The notes under the pieces: model-generated
The model's database searches: none
What the model saw: only the letters and a program-made list of their open reading frames with translations
Told to the model about the DNA's origin: nothing
Position numbers and translations under genes: made by a program
Assembly (NCBI RefSeq): GCF_902498745.1
Contig: NZ_LR701479.1
Coordinates: 2,559,060-2,623,059, forward strand
Origin: Erythrobacter sp. EC-HK427
Lineage (GTDB): Bacteria; Pseudomonadota; Alphaproteobacteria; Sphingomonadales; Sphingomonadaceae
Direction of reading: 5' to 3'
DNA length: 64,000 nt
Shown here: piece by piece, positions 8,837 to 18,445 of the stretch
Layout of the letters: each line of letters opens with the position of its first letter
Position numbering within the stretch: position 1 is the stretch's first letter

Positions 8837-10426
8837 CTAGCCGGACTTGCCGTCGGCTGGCGGATGGATCGGGACCATGGTCTCTTCGCCACCGATATCG
8901 TCCACCACTTCAACAATACCGCGCCCAAGATGGCTGCGGCTGCGTCCGTAAGCGAAGTATATCACCAGGCCGATAGCGGCCCAGATCGGCAGTACCAAAA
9001 TGGCCTGATAGGGCAAGCTCAGATAAAGCCACAGACACCCCGCCATAGTCAACGGCGCGATGATCCACACCCCAGCCATCTTGAACGGTCGGTGGCGCGT
9101 CGGATCCTTCTTGCGCAGCACCATCACTGTCACGGCCACCATGAAGAAGGCGTAGAGCGTTCCCGCATTGGCATAGTCCGCCAACAATCCGACCGGGAAG
9201 AAGGCCGCGCCAACAGCGACAACCAGACCGGTCATGATGGTCACGATGTGCGGCGTCTTCCACTTGGGATGCACCGTACTGAGGCGTTCGGGCAGCAGGC
9301 CGTCACGGCTCATCACGAAGAAGATGCGGGTTTGCGCAAAGATCAGCACAAGGATGACCGAAGGAAGGGCGAGGAAGGCCGCAATACCGAGCATATTGCC
9401 GATAGTGCCGAAGCCGATCTGCCGCAGCACGTGGGCCAGCGCTTCGTCCGAACACACGAGCATGCCCGAATAGGCGGGCAAGGCACACTGGCGCGCCAGC
9501 TCTTCCGATCCCGCGGGGAAGGGAATGCCGTTCGGGCCCATGATTGGCTGGCCGCCAATCGTGCCAACCGCGCCTGCCACCACAAGGATGTAGAACACGG
9601 TGCAGACCAACAACGAACCGATAAGGCCAAATGGCACGTTCTTTTGCGGGTTCTTGGTTTCCTCTGCCGCGGTCGAAACCGCGTCAAACCCGACATAGGC
9701 GAAAAAGATCGTGGCGGCGGCCCCCACCGCGCCAATCCCGCTGCCAAACCCCCCATCAAGCCCGGCGGGAAGGAAGGGGTTGAAATTCGCCATATCGAAC
9801 TCGGAACTGGTCAGCGTCAGGCCTATGAAGGCGAGCAGCGCGCTGATTTTGATCGCCACCAGCACCGCGTTCACTTTCGCGCTTTCCGATGTGCCGACAA
9901 CCAGCAAAGCAGTCACCAGCAGTGCGATCACCAGCGCAGGCAAGTTGATAAAACCGCCCGGTGCGCCGCCCAAAGCCAGCGGCCCTGCGGCAAGCCATGC
10001 TGGCAAAGATATCCCGAAAAACTCTTGTAATATCGTCCCGCTGAAATAGCCCGACCATCCGACCGAAACCGCACTGGCGGCAACGGCATATTCGAGGATG
10101 AGCGCCCAGCCCACGGTCCACGCCATGAACTCGCCCATCGAAGCATAGCTATACGTGTAGGCCGATCCCGCCACCGGGATCATGGAGGCGACTTCGGAAT
10201 AGCACAGCGCCGCGACGATGCAGACTGCGCCCGCGATGATGAAGGCGAGCATAAGACCGGGACCGGCCTTTTGCGCGCCCGCAGCGGTGAGAACGAAAAT
10301 GCCCGTGCCGATAATGCAGCCAATGCCGAACAGCATCAGCTGGATACCCGACAATGAGCGATGGAGCGATTTGCGCTCGGCCGTCGCAAGGATGGCGTCG
10401 AGCGGTTTAACCCGATCTAGTATCAT
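8837..10426 (-). CDS. APC-family amino acid permease
   Basis: About 529 residues and roughly 12-14 membrane helices, an amino acid/polyamine/organocation transporter of the inner membrane. The N-terminal segment VKPLDAILATAERKSLHRSL and the first-helix motif GIGCIIGTGIFVLTAAGA are typical of the cationic-amino-acid-transporter-like branch. Other recognisable segments are YSEVASMIPVAGSAYTYSYA and FFAYVGFDAVSTAAEETKNP. Substrate cannot be read from sequence. I use the ATG at 10426 because related proteins start about nine residues before KPLDAIL; an ATG at 10444 and a TTG at 10471 are in-frame alternatives. A terminator-like hairpin follows the stop. Confidence 0.9.
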   Translation of the reverse strand: MILDRVKPLDAILATAERKSLHRSLSGIQLMLFGIGCIIGTGIFVLTAAGAQKAGPGLMLAFIIAGAVCIVAALCYSEVASMIPVAGSAYTYSYASMGEFMAWTVGWALILEYAVAASAVSVGWSGYFSGTILQEFFGISLPAWLAAGPLALGGAPGGFINLPALVIALLVTALLVVGTSESAKVNAVLVAIKISALLAFIGLTLTSSEFDMANFNPFLPAGLDGGFGSGIGAVGAAATIFFAYVGFDAVSTAAEETKNPQKNVPFGLIGSLLVCTVFYILVVAGAVGTIGGQPIMGPNGIPFPAGSEELARQCALPAYSGMLVCSDEALAHVLRQIGFGTIGNMLGIAAFLALPSVILVLIFAQTRIFFVMSRDGLLPERLSTVHPKWKTPHIVTIMTGLVVAVGAAFFPVGLLADYANAGTLYAFFMVAVTVMVLRKKDPTRHRPFKMAGVWIIAPLTMAGCLWLYLSLPYQAILVLPIWAAIGLVIYFAYGRSRSHLGRGIVEVVDDIGGEETMVPIHPPADGKSG

Positions 10427-10529
10427 GTTTTGATTGAACCCCATGGCTTGCCGCGAGACCCTCCCGCTCAACCAGCCACACCGCGTTGATTACGCCGATT
10501 TTTGCGCCGCGCAATCGGGATTCGACAGC

Positions 10530-12596
10530 CTACCCACCCCGCAAAGTCTGCACGCCCCAGTCGCGTTCCAACAAATACAGCACCACGCGCGCCGCCTGTC
10601 CCCGGGCGCTGTCCAGCCCGCCCTCCTGCTCCACCAGCATCTTGGCGTCGGCATTGGCGGTGTCGATCAGGCGGGACACTTGCTCCAGCGAGGCGATGGT
10701 GAAACCTTCCTCGCCTGATTGCCGCGTGCCGAGTAACTCGCCACCCCCGCGCAGACGCAGATCTTCTTCGGCGAGTTCGAACCCGTCTTGCGAGGATTTC
10801 ATCAACTCAAGCCGCTTCTTGCCCGTCTCACTCAACTCGCTGGAGCGGAGCAGCAGGCAGGTCGACTTCTCACTCCCCCGCCCCACGCGCCCGCGCAATT
10901 GGTGGAGCTGTGCAAGGCCGAAGCGTTCGGCCTGCTCGATCACCATCAGCGTGGCGTTGGGCACATCGACCCCGACTTCGATCACCGTCGTGGCGACCAG
11001 CAATTTGGCCTCGCCTGAAGCAAAGCGCGCCATCCCGGCGTCTTTCAACTCGGGGGCGAGCTGGCCGTGCACCAGCACAGCGTCGTCACCGAACCGCACT
11101 TTCAACGCAGCGTAGCGCGCCTCGGCGGCGGCCAGATCGTCGGTCTCGCTTTCGGTGCCGCGCACCATCGGGCACACCCAATAGGCCTGCTGCCCGCTCG
11201 CCAAATGCCGCCCTACCGCCGCTGCGATATCTTCCAGCCTGTCCAAGGGGAGCACGCGGGTGTCTATGGCCTGCCGCCCCGGCGGAAGCTCGTCCAACCG
11301 GCTGACTTCCATCTCGCCGTGATTGGCCAGCACCAGCGTTCGCGGGATCGGGGTGGCGGTCATCGCCAGCGTGTGCGGTGTCACCCGGCCCTTTTGCGTC
11401 AGCATCAGCCGCTGCGACACGCCGAAGCGGTGCTGCTCGTCAATCACCACCAGGCCGAGATTTTTGTAGGCAACCGTGTCCTGAAAAATCGCGTGGGTGC
11501 CCACGACAATGTCGATGCTCCCGTCGAGCAGGCCCATCAGGATACTTTCGCGCGCCCTGCCCTTGTCGCGGCCCGTCAGGAGCGCGATTTCTACGCCTGT
11601 CGATGCGGCTAACTTGCGCAGGCTGTCGTAATGCTGGCGGGCGAGCAGTTCGGTGGGGGCCAACAAAGCGGCCTGAGCGCTTGCCTCCACCGCCACCAGC
11701 ATCGCTTCCAGCGCGACCACCGTCTTCCCGGCGCCCACATCGCCTTGCAAAAGGCGGAGCATGGGGGATGGTCGCGCCATGTCCGCAGTGATCTCGGCAA
11801 TGCTGCGCTGCTGCGCGCCGGTGAGCGGAAACGGCAGTTGCAGCTTGTCGCGCAGCGCGCCGGTGCCTTGCAAGACCTGGCCCTTACGCGCGCGGTTCTG
11901 TTGCCGCACCAGCATTAGCGCGAGGGCGTTGGCGAACAGTTCGTCATAGGCGAGGCGATCACTGGCTTTGGCGTTCTCGCCTGCATGGGCGGCAGCAATG
12001 GCTTCGCGCCATGACGGCCAGCCTTCACGCGCCAGCACGCCGGGTTCGATCCACTCCGCGAGGTCAGGTGCGCGTTCCAGTGCCTGCGTGGCCATGCCCG
12101 CAATCCGTGGCTGGGTTAGCCCTTCGGCAAGGCGGTAGATCGGCTCCACCATCTTGCCCATCGCTTCGGCGCTTTCTTCCGCCACATGATCGGGGTGTAC
12201 GATCTGCAGCATCTGGTCATACTGGTCGAGCCGCCCTGCGACCCACCGCCGCGCGCCGACGGGAAGCTGCTTCTTCGCGGTAAAACTGGCTTTGCCGAAA
12301 TAGGTGATCGTGCAGATATTGCCGGGCTCGTCGCGCGTAATCACCCGGTATGGCCCGCGCGGGGAACGGCTGCTGCGATGTTCGACAACGGTCAGGGCAA
12401 TAAAGACGTTCTCCCCCACCTGCGCATCGTCGAGATCGCGCACCGCGCGCCGTATCACGAACCGGTCGGGCAGATGGAACAGCACATCGCGCACCCGCTC
12501 CAACCGTAATTTGGCGAGCGGCTTCTTCAGCTTCGGCCCGACGCCGTCGAGGCTGTCGATCTCGGCAAACAGCGGGTTGAGAATTTCGGGGCGCAT
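10530..12596 (-). CDS. recG: ATP-dependent DNA helicase RecG
   Basis: 688 residues, full length for RecG, which drives branch migration of stalled forks and Holliday junctions. Order: N-terminal wedge (OB-fold) domain to about residue 200; helicase domain with GDVGAGKT (about 283-290), the DEQH-type box VIDEQHRFGV (about 382) and TATPIPRTL; second helicase lobe with VIEVGVDVPNATLMVIE and HQLRGRVGRG; C-terminal TRG-type segment around FELAEEDLRLRGGGELLGTRQSG. It is divergently arranged with sdhE; their starts are 47 bases apart and presumably share a promoter region. Confidence 0.97.
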   Translation of the reverse strand: MRPEILNPLFAEIDSLDGVGPKLKKPLAKLRLERVRDVLFHLPDRFVIRRAVRDLDDAQVGENVFIALTVVEHRSSRSPRGPYRVITRDEPGNICTITYFGKASFTAKKQLPVGARRWVAGRLDQYDQMLQIVHPDHVAEESAEAMGKMVEPIYRLAEGLTQPRIAGMATQALERAPDLAEWIEPGVLAREGWPSWREAIAAAHAGENAKASDRLAYDELFANALALMLVRQQNRARKGQVLQGTGALRDKLQLPFPLTGAQQRSIAEITADMARPSPMLRLLQGDVGAGKTVVALEAMLVAVEASAQAALLAPTELLARQHYDSLRKLAASTGVEIALLTGRDKGRARESILMGLLDGSIDIVVGTHAIFQDTVAYKNLGLVVIDEQHRFGVSQRLMLTQKGRVTPHTLAMTATPIPRTLVLANHGEMEVSRLDELPPGRQAIDTRVLPLDRLEDIAAAVGRHLASGQQAYWVCPMVRGTESETDDLAAAEARYAALKVRFGDDAVLVHGQLAPELKDAGMARFASGEAKLLVATTVIEVGVDVPNATLMVIEQAERFGLAQLHQLRGRVGRGSEKSTCLLLRSSELSETGKKRLELMKSSQDGFELAEEDLRLRGGGELLGTRQSGEEGFTIASLEQVSRLIDTANADAKMLVEQEGGLDSARGQAARVVLYLLERDWGVQTLRGG

Positions 12597-12643
12597 GGAT
12601 TGCCTCTAGCCGATTGCGCAGCGCATCGGTAGAAGGCCGCGCA

Positions 12644-12913
12644 ATGACTTCCACCGATCTCACCACTCGCCTCGCCCGCGCCAAGTTCCGTGCCTGGCAT
12701 CGCGGAACGCGCGAGGCCGATTATACCTTCGGCTGCTTCTTCGATACCTATCACGCCCAATGGAGCGCGAACGAGCTCGCTTGGTTCGAGGCCCTGCTGG
12801 ACGAGGACGATGTGGATGTGATGGCATGGGCGCTCGGCACGCAGGAGCCGCCGGAAAATCTGCAAGGCAGCCAAATGGCGGCCTTGCGGAAACTCGATTA
12901 TGTGAGCATTTGA
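12644..12913 (+). CDS. sdhE: succinate dehydrogenase assembly factor SdhE
   Basis: 89 residues, the size of the SdhE/YgfY (Sdh5) family, small cytoplasmic proteins that promote covalent attachment of FAD to the succinate dehydrogenase flavoprotein. The family hallmark RGxRE is present as RGTREADYTFGCF, and the C-terminal acidic helix region (FEALLDEDDVDVMAWALG) matches. The ATG at 12644 gives the usual family length; the frame is open for ten further codons upstream. The gene is followed by its own terminator, and no sdh genes are in this window. Confidence 0.92.
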   Translation: MTSTDLTTRLARAKFRAWHRGTREADYTFGCFFDTYHAQWSANELAWFEALLDEDDVDVMAWALGTQEPPENLQGSQMAALRKLDYVSI

Positions 12914-12921
12914 GCGGCACC

Positions 12922-12954
12922 GCACCCCCATCTCATGAGAGCTGGGGGCTTTTT
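12922..12954 (+). terminator. terminator between sdhE and mfd
   Basis: CCCCCA (12925-12930) pairs with TGGGGG (12943-12948). The inner bases TCTCATGAGA are themselves palindromic and extend the hairpin, and five T residues follow at 12950-12954. It separates sdhE from mfd. Confidence 0.75.
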
Positions 12955-12970
12955 CGCTTGCCGTGAGTTG

Positions 12971-15900
12971 ATGCCCCCGATGCCCGATCTGTCCCGTATC
13001 CTGAAGGCGGAAAGCCCCCTCACGCTCGCACAGGTTGCGCGCGGTGCGCAGCCATTGGTGATGGCCGATCTCGCCCGCGCATCCACAGGCCGCGCGGTGT
13101 TTGTCGCGCCCGACGATGCCGCCATGCGCGCGGTCGCTGATGCCGCGCGCTTCTTCGCGCCCGAATTGGAGGTGATCGAGTTCCCCGCGTGGGACTGCCT
13201 CCCCTTCGATCGTGCGAGCCCCGCCATGTCGATCAGCGCGCAGCGCCTTGCCGCACTGCACCGGCTGCAAAAGGGCCAGGCCGGTTCGCAATTGCTGGTG
13301 ACAACGGTGAACGCCCTGCTCCAGCGCGTCCTCACCCCGTTCCGCATTCGCGAGGCGGTGCGCGAGTTCAAGCCGGGCGTAGAAATCGGCCATGCCAGCC
13401 TCGCCAATCTGCTCCGCAAGCAAGGCTATACCCGCGTCGACACGGTGGTGGACACTGGCGAGTTTGCGATGCGGGGGAGCATTGTCGATATTTATCCCAG
13501 CGGGCTGGAAGGCGGATTGCGGCTCGATTTCTTCGGCGACGAACTGGAAAGCCTGCGCCTGTTCGATCCCGCCACGCAGCTGACCACCGCGACCATGGAA
13601 AGCCATTTGCTGCTGCCGGCCAGCGAGGCGCTGCTCGATGAGGACAGCATCAAACGCTTCCGCAGCCGATACCGCGAGAGCTTTGGTGCGGACGCCACGC
13701 AAGACCCGCTCTATGAAGCGGTGAGCGACGGACGGCGGCTCGCCGGAATGGAGCACTGGCTGCCGCTGTTCGAAGACCGGATGGCGACTTTGTTCGACCA
13801 TCTCGATGCGAAAGACACGATGGTGATCGACGCCGCGTCGATGTCAGCCGCCGAGGAGCGGTTGAAGGACATTGCCGACTATCACCGCCAACGCGGCGAG
13901 ACGTCGGGACAGCGCCGGGGCAGCTATCGCCCGATCGATCCCGAGCAGCTCTATTTGACCGAAGCCGAATTCCAGCACGCGCTTGCCAGCTGGCCGATCC
14001 ACCGCGCGACCTTGTTTGACGAGCCGGAGAGCGCGAACACTCTCGATTTCGGCTTCAAATCCGCCCGCGATTTCACGCCGGAACGCGGACAAGGCGCGAA
14101 TGTCTATGAAGCGGCGGCGAAGCATCTGGCGGCGCTCGGCAAGGCGGGCAGGCGCCCGCTGCTCGCTGCCTACACCCAAGGTTCGCTGAGCCGCATTACC
14201 TCGATCATACAGGAAGCCGGGACACCGGTTGCCGCTGCGGCGACCTGGCAGGAGGCGCTGGGCGCTTCAGTAAAAGGAAAAGCGGTGGCCATGGTGCTGC
14301 CGCTCGACACCGGCTTTGCCAATGACGAGCTGGAGATCATCACCGAGCAGGATCTGCTGGGTGACCGCCTTGTCCGCCGCCGCAAGAAGAAGAAGGATGC
14401 CGACGCTTTCCTCGCCGAATTGCAGGCGCTCAGCCGCGGCGATCTGGTGGTACATCTCGATCATGGCATCGGCAAATATATCGGGCTGGAACCCATCGCT
14501 GTCGGCAAAAGCCAGCACGATTGCGTGCGGCTCGAATATGCAGGCGGCGACAAGCTGTATATTCCGGTCGAGAACTTGGAAGTCCTCAGCCGCTATGGCT
14601 CATCCGAAGAAAGCGTCCCGCTCGACAGGCTGGGCGGCGAAGCATGGCAGAAACGCCGCGCGCGCCTGAAAGAGCGTATCCGCGCCATTGCCGGAGAGCT
14701 GATGAAAGTCGCCGCCGCGCGTGCTTTGCGCAAGGCCCCTGTGCTGGCGGCGGACGAAGCCAGTTACAACCAGTTCCTCGACCGCTTCCAGTATGAAGAG
14801 ACCGAGGATCAGGAAGCCGCCATCGCCGACGTGCTGCGCGATCTGGAAAGCGGCAGGCCGATGGATCGTCTCGTTTGCGGGGATGTCGGCTTCGGCAAGA
14901 CCGAGGTCGCCCTGCGTGCAGCGTTCGTTGCCGCGATGAATGGCCAGCAAGTCACCATGATCGCGCCGACCACGCTGCTTGCCCGCCAGCATTTCCAGAA
15001 TTTCAGCGAGCGTTTTGCCGGCTTCCCGCTAAAGACCGGTCGCCTGTCGCGCCTCGTCTCCGCCAAAGAGATGAAGGAAACACGCGAGGGCCTAGCCTCT
15101 GGCGATATCGATATCGTTATCGGCACCCACGCTATTCTGTCCAAGAACACGCAGTTCAAGAATCTCGGCCTCGTGATCGTCGATGAAGAGCAGCGTTTCG
15201 GCGTCACCCACAAGGAAAAGCTGAAACAGCTCCGCGCCGACGTCCACGTCCTCACGCTCACCGCAACGCCCATTCCGCGTACGCTGCAAATGGCGATGAG
15301 CGGGCTGCGCGAACTCAGCACCATCAAGACTCCGCCGGTCGACCGGCTCGCCGTGCGCACCTATGTGATGGAGTGGGACGATATGGTGGTGCGCGAGGCG
15401 CTGCTGCGCGAACACCATCGCGGCGGGCAGAGCTTTATCGTGGTGCCACGCATTTCGGACATGGCATCTGTCGAGGAATGGCTGCGCGAATTCGTCCCCG
15501 AAATCAGGGCCGTCAGCGCGCACGGGCAGATGGGGGCAGGCGAGATCGAGGAGCGGATGAGCGCCTTTTACGAAGGCAAGTATGAAGTCCTTCTCTCCAC
15601 CACCATCATCGAAAGCGGGCTCGATCTGCCCACCGCCAATACGATGATTATCCACCGCGCGGACCGCTTCGGCCTTGCCCAGCTCTATCAGCTGCGCGGC
15701 CGCGTTGGCCGCTCCAAAATCCGCGCCTATGCCTATCTCACCACACCCGCCGATATGCAGATGAGCGAAGTGGCGGCGCAGCGGCTGAAAGTGCTCGGCG
15801 ATTTGGATTCGCTGGGAGCAGGCTTCCAACTCGCCAGCCACGATCTGGATATTCGCGGTGCGGGCAATCTGCTGGGGGACGAGCAGTCCGGCCATATCCG

Positions 15901-16474
15901 TGAAGTCGGCTTCGAACTTTACCAGTCGATGCTGGAAGACGCGATTATGGCCGCCAAGGCGGGCGATGCCGGATTGGAGGCAGCCTCCTCGGGTCTCAGC
16001 CCGCAAATCACCGTCGATGCGCCGATCATGATTCCGGAGGATTACGTCCCCGATCTGGCGGTGCGGATGGCGCTGTACCGCCGCCTCAACCAGACCGAAA
16101 GCCAGTCCGAAATCGAAAGCCTCGCCGCCGAAATGATCGACCGTTTCGGCGAGCTGCCGCAACCGACCAAGAACCTCATCCGCCTTATCGAAATCAAGGC
16201 GCAGGCTATCACCGCGCAAATCGCCAAGATCGATGTCGGCGCGCGCGGCACACTGGTCAGCTTCCACAAGGACCACTTCCCCGATCCCGCAGGCCTGATC
16301 GCTTATGTGGCGCGTCTCAATGAAAGCCGCGAAGGCACCGCGAAACTGCGTCCGGATATGAAACTGCAAATCAACCGCGCCTGGGGCGATCCGGAAAGCC
16401 GCCTGAATGGGCTGTTCCAGCTGACCAAGGGGCTTGGCAATATCGTGAAGCGCGCGGAGAAGAAGGCGGCTTAG
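12971..16474 (+). CDS. mfd: transcription-repair coupling factor Mfd
   Basis: About 1167 residues. Mfd removes RNA polymerase stalled at DNA damage and recruits UvrA. Domains in order: UvrB-homology region (about 1-330), RNA-polymerase-interacting domain opening with GDLVVHLDHGIGKYIGLEP (about residue 490), then a RecG-like motor. The motor has Walker A GDVGFGKT at about 637, the DEEQ box VDEEQRFGV at about 736, TATPIPRTLQMA, and HQLRGRVGR-type motif VI. The C-terminal TRCF domain contains LGDEQSGHIREVGFELYQ. Two start codons nine bases apart (12971 and 12980) cannot be separated; the Shine-Dalgarno GTGAG lies before both. The stop overlaps that of the convergent EAL gene. Confidence 0.96.
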   Translation: MPPMPDLSRILKAESPLTLAQVARGAQPLVMADLARASTGRAVFVAPDDAAMRAVADAARFFAPELEVIEFPAWDCLPFDRASPAMSISAQRLAALHRLQKGQAGSQLLVTTVNALLQRVLTPFRIREAVREFKPGVEIGHASLANLLRKQGYTRVDTVVDTGEFAMRGSIVDIYPSGLEGGLRLDFFGDELESLRLFDPATQLTTATMESHLLLPASEALLDEDSIKRFRSRYRESFGADATQDPLYEAVSDGRRLAGMEHWLPLFEDRMATLFDHLDAKDTMVIDAASMSAAEERLKDIADYHRQRGETSGQRRGSYRPIDPEQLYLTEAEFQHALASWPIHRATLFDEPESANTLDFGFKSARDFTPERGQGANVYEAAAKHLAALGKAGRRPLLAAYTQGSLSRITSIIQEAGTPVAAAATWQEALGASVKGKAVAMVLPLDTGFANDELEIITEQDLLGDRLVRRRKKKKDADAFLAELQALSRGDLVVHLDHGIGKYIGLEPIAVGKSQHDCVRLEYAGGDKLYIPVENLEVLSRYGSSEESVPLDRLGGEAWQKRRARLKERIRAIAGELMKVAAARALRKAPVLAADEASYNQFLDRFQYEETEDQEAAIADVLRDLESGRPMDRLVCGDVGFGKTEVALRAAFVAAMNGQQVTMIAPTTLLARQHFQNFSERFAGFPLKTGRLSRLVSAKEMKETREGLASGDIDIVIGTHAILSKNTQFKNLGLVIVDEEQRFGVTHKEKLKQLRADVHVLTLTATPIPRTLQMAMSGLRELSTIKTPPVDRLAVRTYVMEWDDMVVREALLREHHRGGQSFIVVPRISDMASVEEWLREFVPEIRAVSAHGQMGAGEIEERMSAFYEGKYEVLLSTTIIESGLDLPTANTMIIHRADRFGLAQLYQLRGRVGRSKIRAYAYLTTPADMQMSEVAAQRLKVLGDLDSLGAGFQLASHDLDIRGAGNLLGDEQSGHIREVGFELYQSMLEDAIMAAKAGDAGLEAASSGLSPQITVDAPIMIPEDYVPDLAVRMALYRRLNQTESQSEIESLAAEMIDRFGELPQPTKNLIRLIEIKAQAITAQIAKIDVGARGTLVSFHKDHFPDPAGLIAYVARLNESREGTAKLRPDMKLQINRAWGDPESRLNGLFQLTKGLGNIVKRAEKKAA

Positions 16475-17295
16475 GCTTCGAAGCGGAACGCGCTCCCGGC
16501 ATGGGCGAAGTCTGCGACGGGTACTGGCTTTCCGCCCAGAAAGCCCTGCCAGACATGGCATCCCTCGCGCACCGCTACATCGCGCTGGGCGGGTGTTTCG
16601 ACGCCTTCCGCAATCACTTGCAAATCGAGCGCCTTCGCCATCGCCAGAATACCGCGCAGCACCGCCAGATCGCGCGCATCCTCGGCCACGCCCTCGATCA
16701 TCGATCGGTCGAGCTTCAGCGAATGCAGCGGGAGCAGCTTGAGGTAGCGGAAATTGCAGAAACCCGCGCCAAAATCGTCGAGCGCGATGTGCAGTCCGGC
16801 ATTGGCAAGGATTTTGAGCCGCGTCGCCGAGCGATCAAGGTCTGCCACCAGCGCCTGTTCGGTGATCTCCAGCGTCAGCCGTGCGGGCGGAAAGCCACTG
16901 TCATCGATCATTTCGAGCAGCCCTTCGGCGAAGGTGCGGTCGAACAAATCCATCGCCGTGACATTCACCGACAGCCGCAACTCCGCAGGCCAAAGCCGCG
17001 CGGCATCCAGCGCGGCACGGGTGACGTGGCGCGAAAGGCGCCGTGCTAGCCCGCCGCTCTGCGCAATGGCAAACAGCGCGTCGCCGGCCAGCGCCCCGTG
17101 CTCGGGATGGTTCCAGCGGATCAGCGCCTCTGCTCCCACCAACGCGCCGTCGTCGGAGCGCCATTGTGGCTGGAACAGCAGCTCGATCTTGTCACGCGTA
17201 ATGGCTTCGGCCAAATCCTCGGTAATCGGATGCGGCTCGCTGCTGCGGCGATCGATAGCGGTGCGCCGTTCAAAGGTGGGGGCGGGAATAGGCAT
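16471..17295 (-). CDS. EAL-domain cyclic-di-GMP phosphodiesterase
   Basis: 274 residues, almost entirely one EAL domain with no GGDEF or sensor domain. The residues needed for c-di-GMP hydrolysis appear intact: EAL in GAEALIRW, Asn in SVNVTAMDL, Glu in LEITEQ, the Asp pair in LDDFGAG, Lys in SLKLDRS, Glu in VIAEGVET, and Gln in the QGFLGG segment. It should be soluble and cytoplasmic. The ATG at 17295 is chosen because upstream in-frame sequence has no family similarity and AGAGG precedes this ATG. The gene converges on mfd (stops overlap by three bases) and is divergent from nadK. Active enzyme is likely; the process it controls is unknown. Confidence 0.9.
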   Translation of the reverse strand: MPIPAPTFERRTAIDRRSSEPHPITEDLAEAITRDKIELLFQPQWRSDDGALVGAEALIRWNHPEHGALAGDALFAIAQSGGLARRLSRHVTRAALDAARLWPAELRLSVNVTAMDLFDRTFAEGLLEMIDDSGFPPARLTLEITEQALVADLDRSATRLKILANAGLHIALDDFGAGFCNFRYLKLLPLHSLKLDRSMIEGVAEDARDLAVLRGILAMAKALDLQVIAEGVETPAQRDVAVREGCHVWQGFLGGKPVPVADFAHAGSAFRFEA

Positions 17296-17384
17296 TGGCG
17301 GCCTCTGGCAAATCTTAACATCCGCGTCTTGCGCAGTGAATGGCGCGTTGCAAATCGGGACGCTGCTCCATAGTGTCGCCTCCC

Positions 17385-18185
17385 ATGACTGAGCCCGCAC
17401 CTGTTCCGCAGCCATATAGCAAACTCGCGCTGCTCCATTCGCCAACCGAGCGGGCGGCAGAGGCGGCGCAGCAATTGCGGCAATGCGCGGATTTCGTGCC
17501 GCTGGAACACGCCGATGCCGTGATCGCGGTGGGTGGTGACGGCTTCATGCTCGATACGCTGCACGCAATGCTGGATGGCAAGCATATCATGCCGGTGTTC
17601 GGCATCAATCTGGGAACAGTGGGTTTTCTGATGAACCCGCACCGCAAGACCAAGGATCTGGCGGCGCGGCTGGCAAAGGCCAAGCCCATTGTCGTCTCAC
17701 CCTTGCGGATGGACGCGGTGACGCAGGATGGTGATGCGCATACGTTCTGTGCGATCAACGAAGTCAGCCTGCTGCGCGAAACGCGCCAGACCGCGAAGAT
17801 CGAAATTCTGGTGAACGGCAAAGTGCGCATTCCGGAACTGGCGGGCGATGGCGTGCTGCTGGCCACACCCGTCGGCTCCACAGCCTACAATTTGTCTGCC
17901 AATGGCCCGATCCTCCCGCTCGATTCGGCGATGCTCGCGCTCACCCCGATCAGCCCGTTCCGCCCGCGCCGGTGGCCGGGCGCCATCCTGCCCGATTCAA
18001 GCCGCGTCACCTTCCGCGTCCGCGAGCCTGCCAAGCGTCCCGTCGCCGCCGTTGCCGACCAGCGCGAAGTACGCGACGTGGCGGAGGTTCACATCGAAAT
18101 CGCGCGCGAGAAATGCATGACGCTGCTCTTCGATCGCGGCCACACGTTGGATGAGCGGATTGTCGCCGAACAGTTTGTTACCTGA
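17385..18185 (+). CDS. nadK: NAD kinase
   Basis: 266 residues. Phosphorylates NAD to NADP with ATP. Family motifs are present: VGGDG at 49-53, the fold segment FGINLGTVGFLMN, AINEVSLLRE, and the NAD-binding glycine-rich segment VGSTAYNLSANGPI. The gene stands alone on the plus strand between the EAL gene and tRNA-Asn. The ATG at 17385 is preferred to an in-frame ATG 45 bases upstream because the intervening codons do not resemble the family. Confidence 0.95.
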   Translation: MTEPAPVPQPYSKLALLHSPTERAAEAAQQLRQCADFVPLEHADAVIAVGGDGFMLDTLHAMLDGKHIMPVFGINLGTVGFLMNPHRKTKDLAARLAKAKPIVVSPLRMDAVTQDGDAHTFCAINEVSLLRETRQTAKIEILVNGKVRIPELAGDGVLLATPVGSTAYNLSANGPILPLDSAMLALTPISPFRPRRWPGAILPDSSRVTFRVREPAKRPVAAVADQREVRDVAEVHIEIAREKCMTLLFDRGHTLDERIVAEQFVT

Positions 18186-18233
18186 CCTCTTCAGGAAAAT
18201 TACCAGCCGGTGAAATTTGCCCGTCAAACGGTC

Positions 18234-18262
18234 TTGCCAAACGAATCCCGCGCCCATATAGG
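18234..18262 (+). promoter_or_regulatory. likely promoter of tRNA-Asn
   Basis: TTGCCA (18234-18239), a 17-base spacer and TATAGG (18257-18262), a good housekeeping sigma match that ends 38 bases before the mature tRNA. A GCCCCC/GGGGGC inverted repeat (18272-18277 and 18291-18296) lies between promoter and tRNA. Confidence 0.5.
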
Positions 18263-18299
18263 CGCACTCCTGCCCCCTGAGTTACCGCTTGGGGGCTGC

Positions 18300-18374
18300 T
18301 CCCCGATAGCTCAGCGGTAGAGTAGGTGACTGTTAATCACTTGGCCGTAGGTTCGAATCCTACTCGGGGAGCCA
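18300..18374 (+). tRNA. tRNA-Asn (anticodon GTT), CCA encoded
   Basis: Acceptor stem TCCCCGA (18300-18306) pairs with TCGGGGA (18364-18370). The D arm contains AGCTCAGCGGTAGAG, and the anticodon stem GGTGA/TCACT encloses loop CTGTTAA with GTT at 18332-18334. The T arm has GTTCGAATC, the discriminator is G and CCA is encoded at 18372-18374. All arms fold without mismatch problems. Confidence 0.97.
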
Positions 18375-18445
18375 CTTTTCCACACATCGCCGGGAATTCA
18401 AGCGGTACCGCCTGTGGATGCGTAGAGCCATATTTTCCAATCGAA

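Noticed and set aside
8831..10030. 399-codon plus-strand frame opposite the permease gene
   Set aside because: Antisense of a clearly recognisable transporter; no motif of its own.
15092..16561. 489-codon minus-strand frame opposite the 3' half of mfd
   Set aside because: Shadow of mfd with no recognisable domain.
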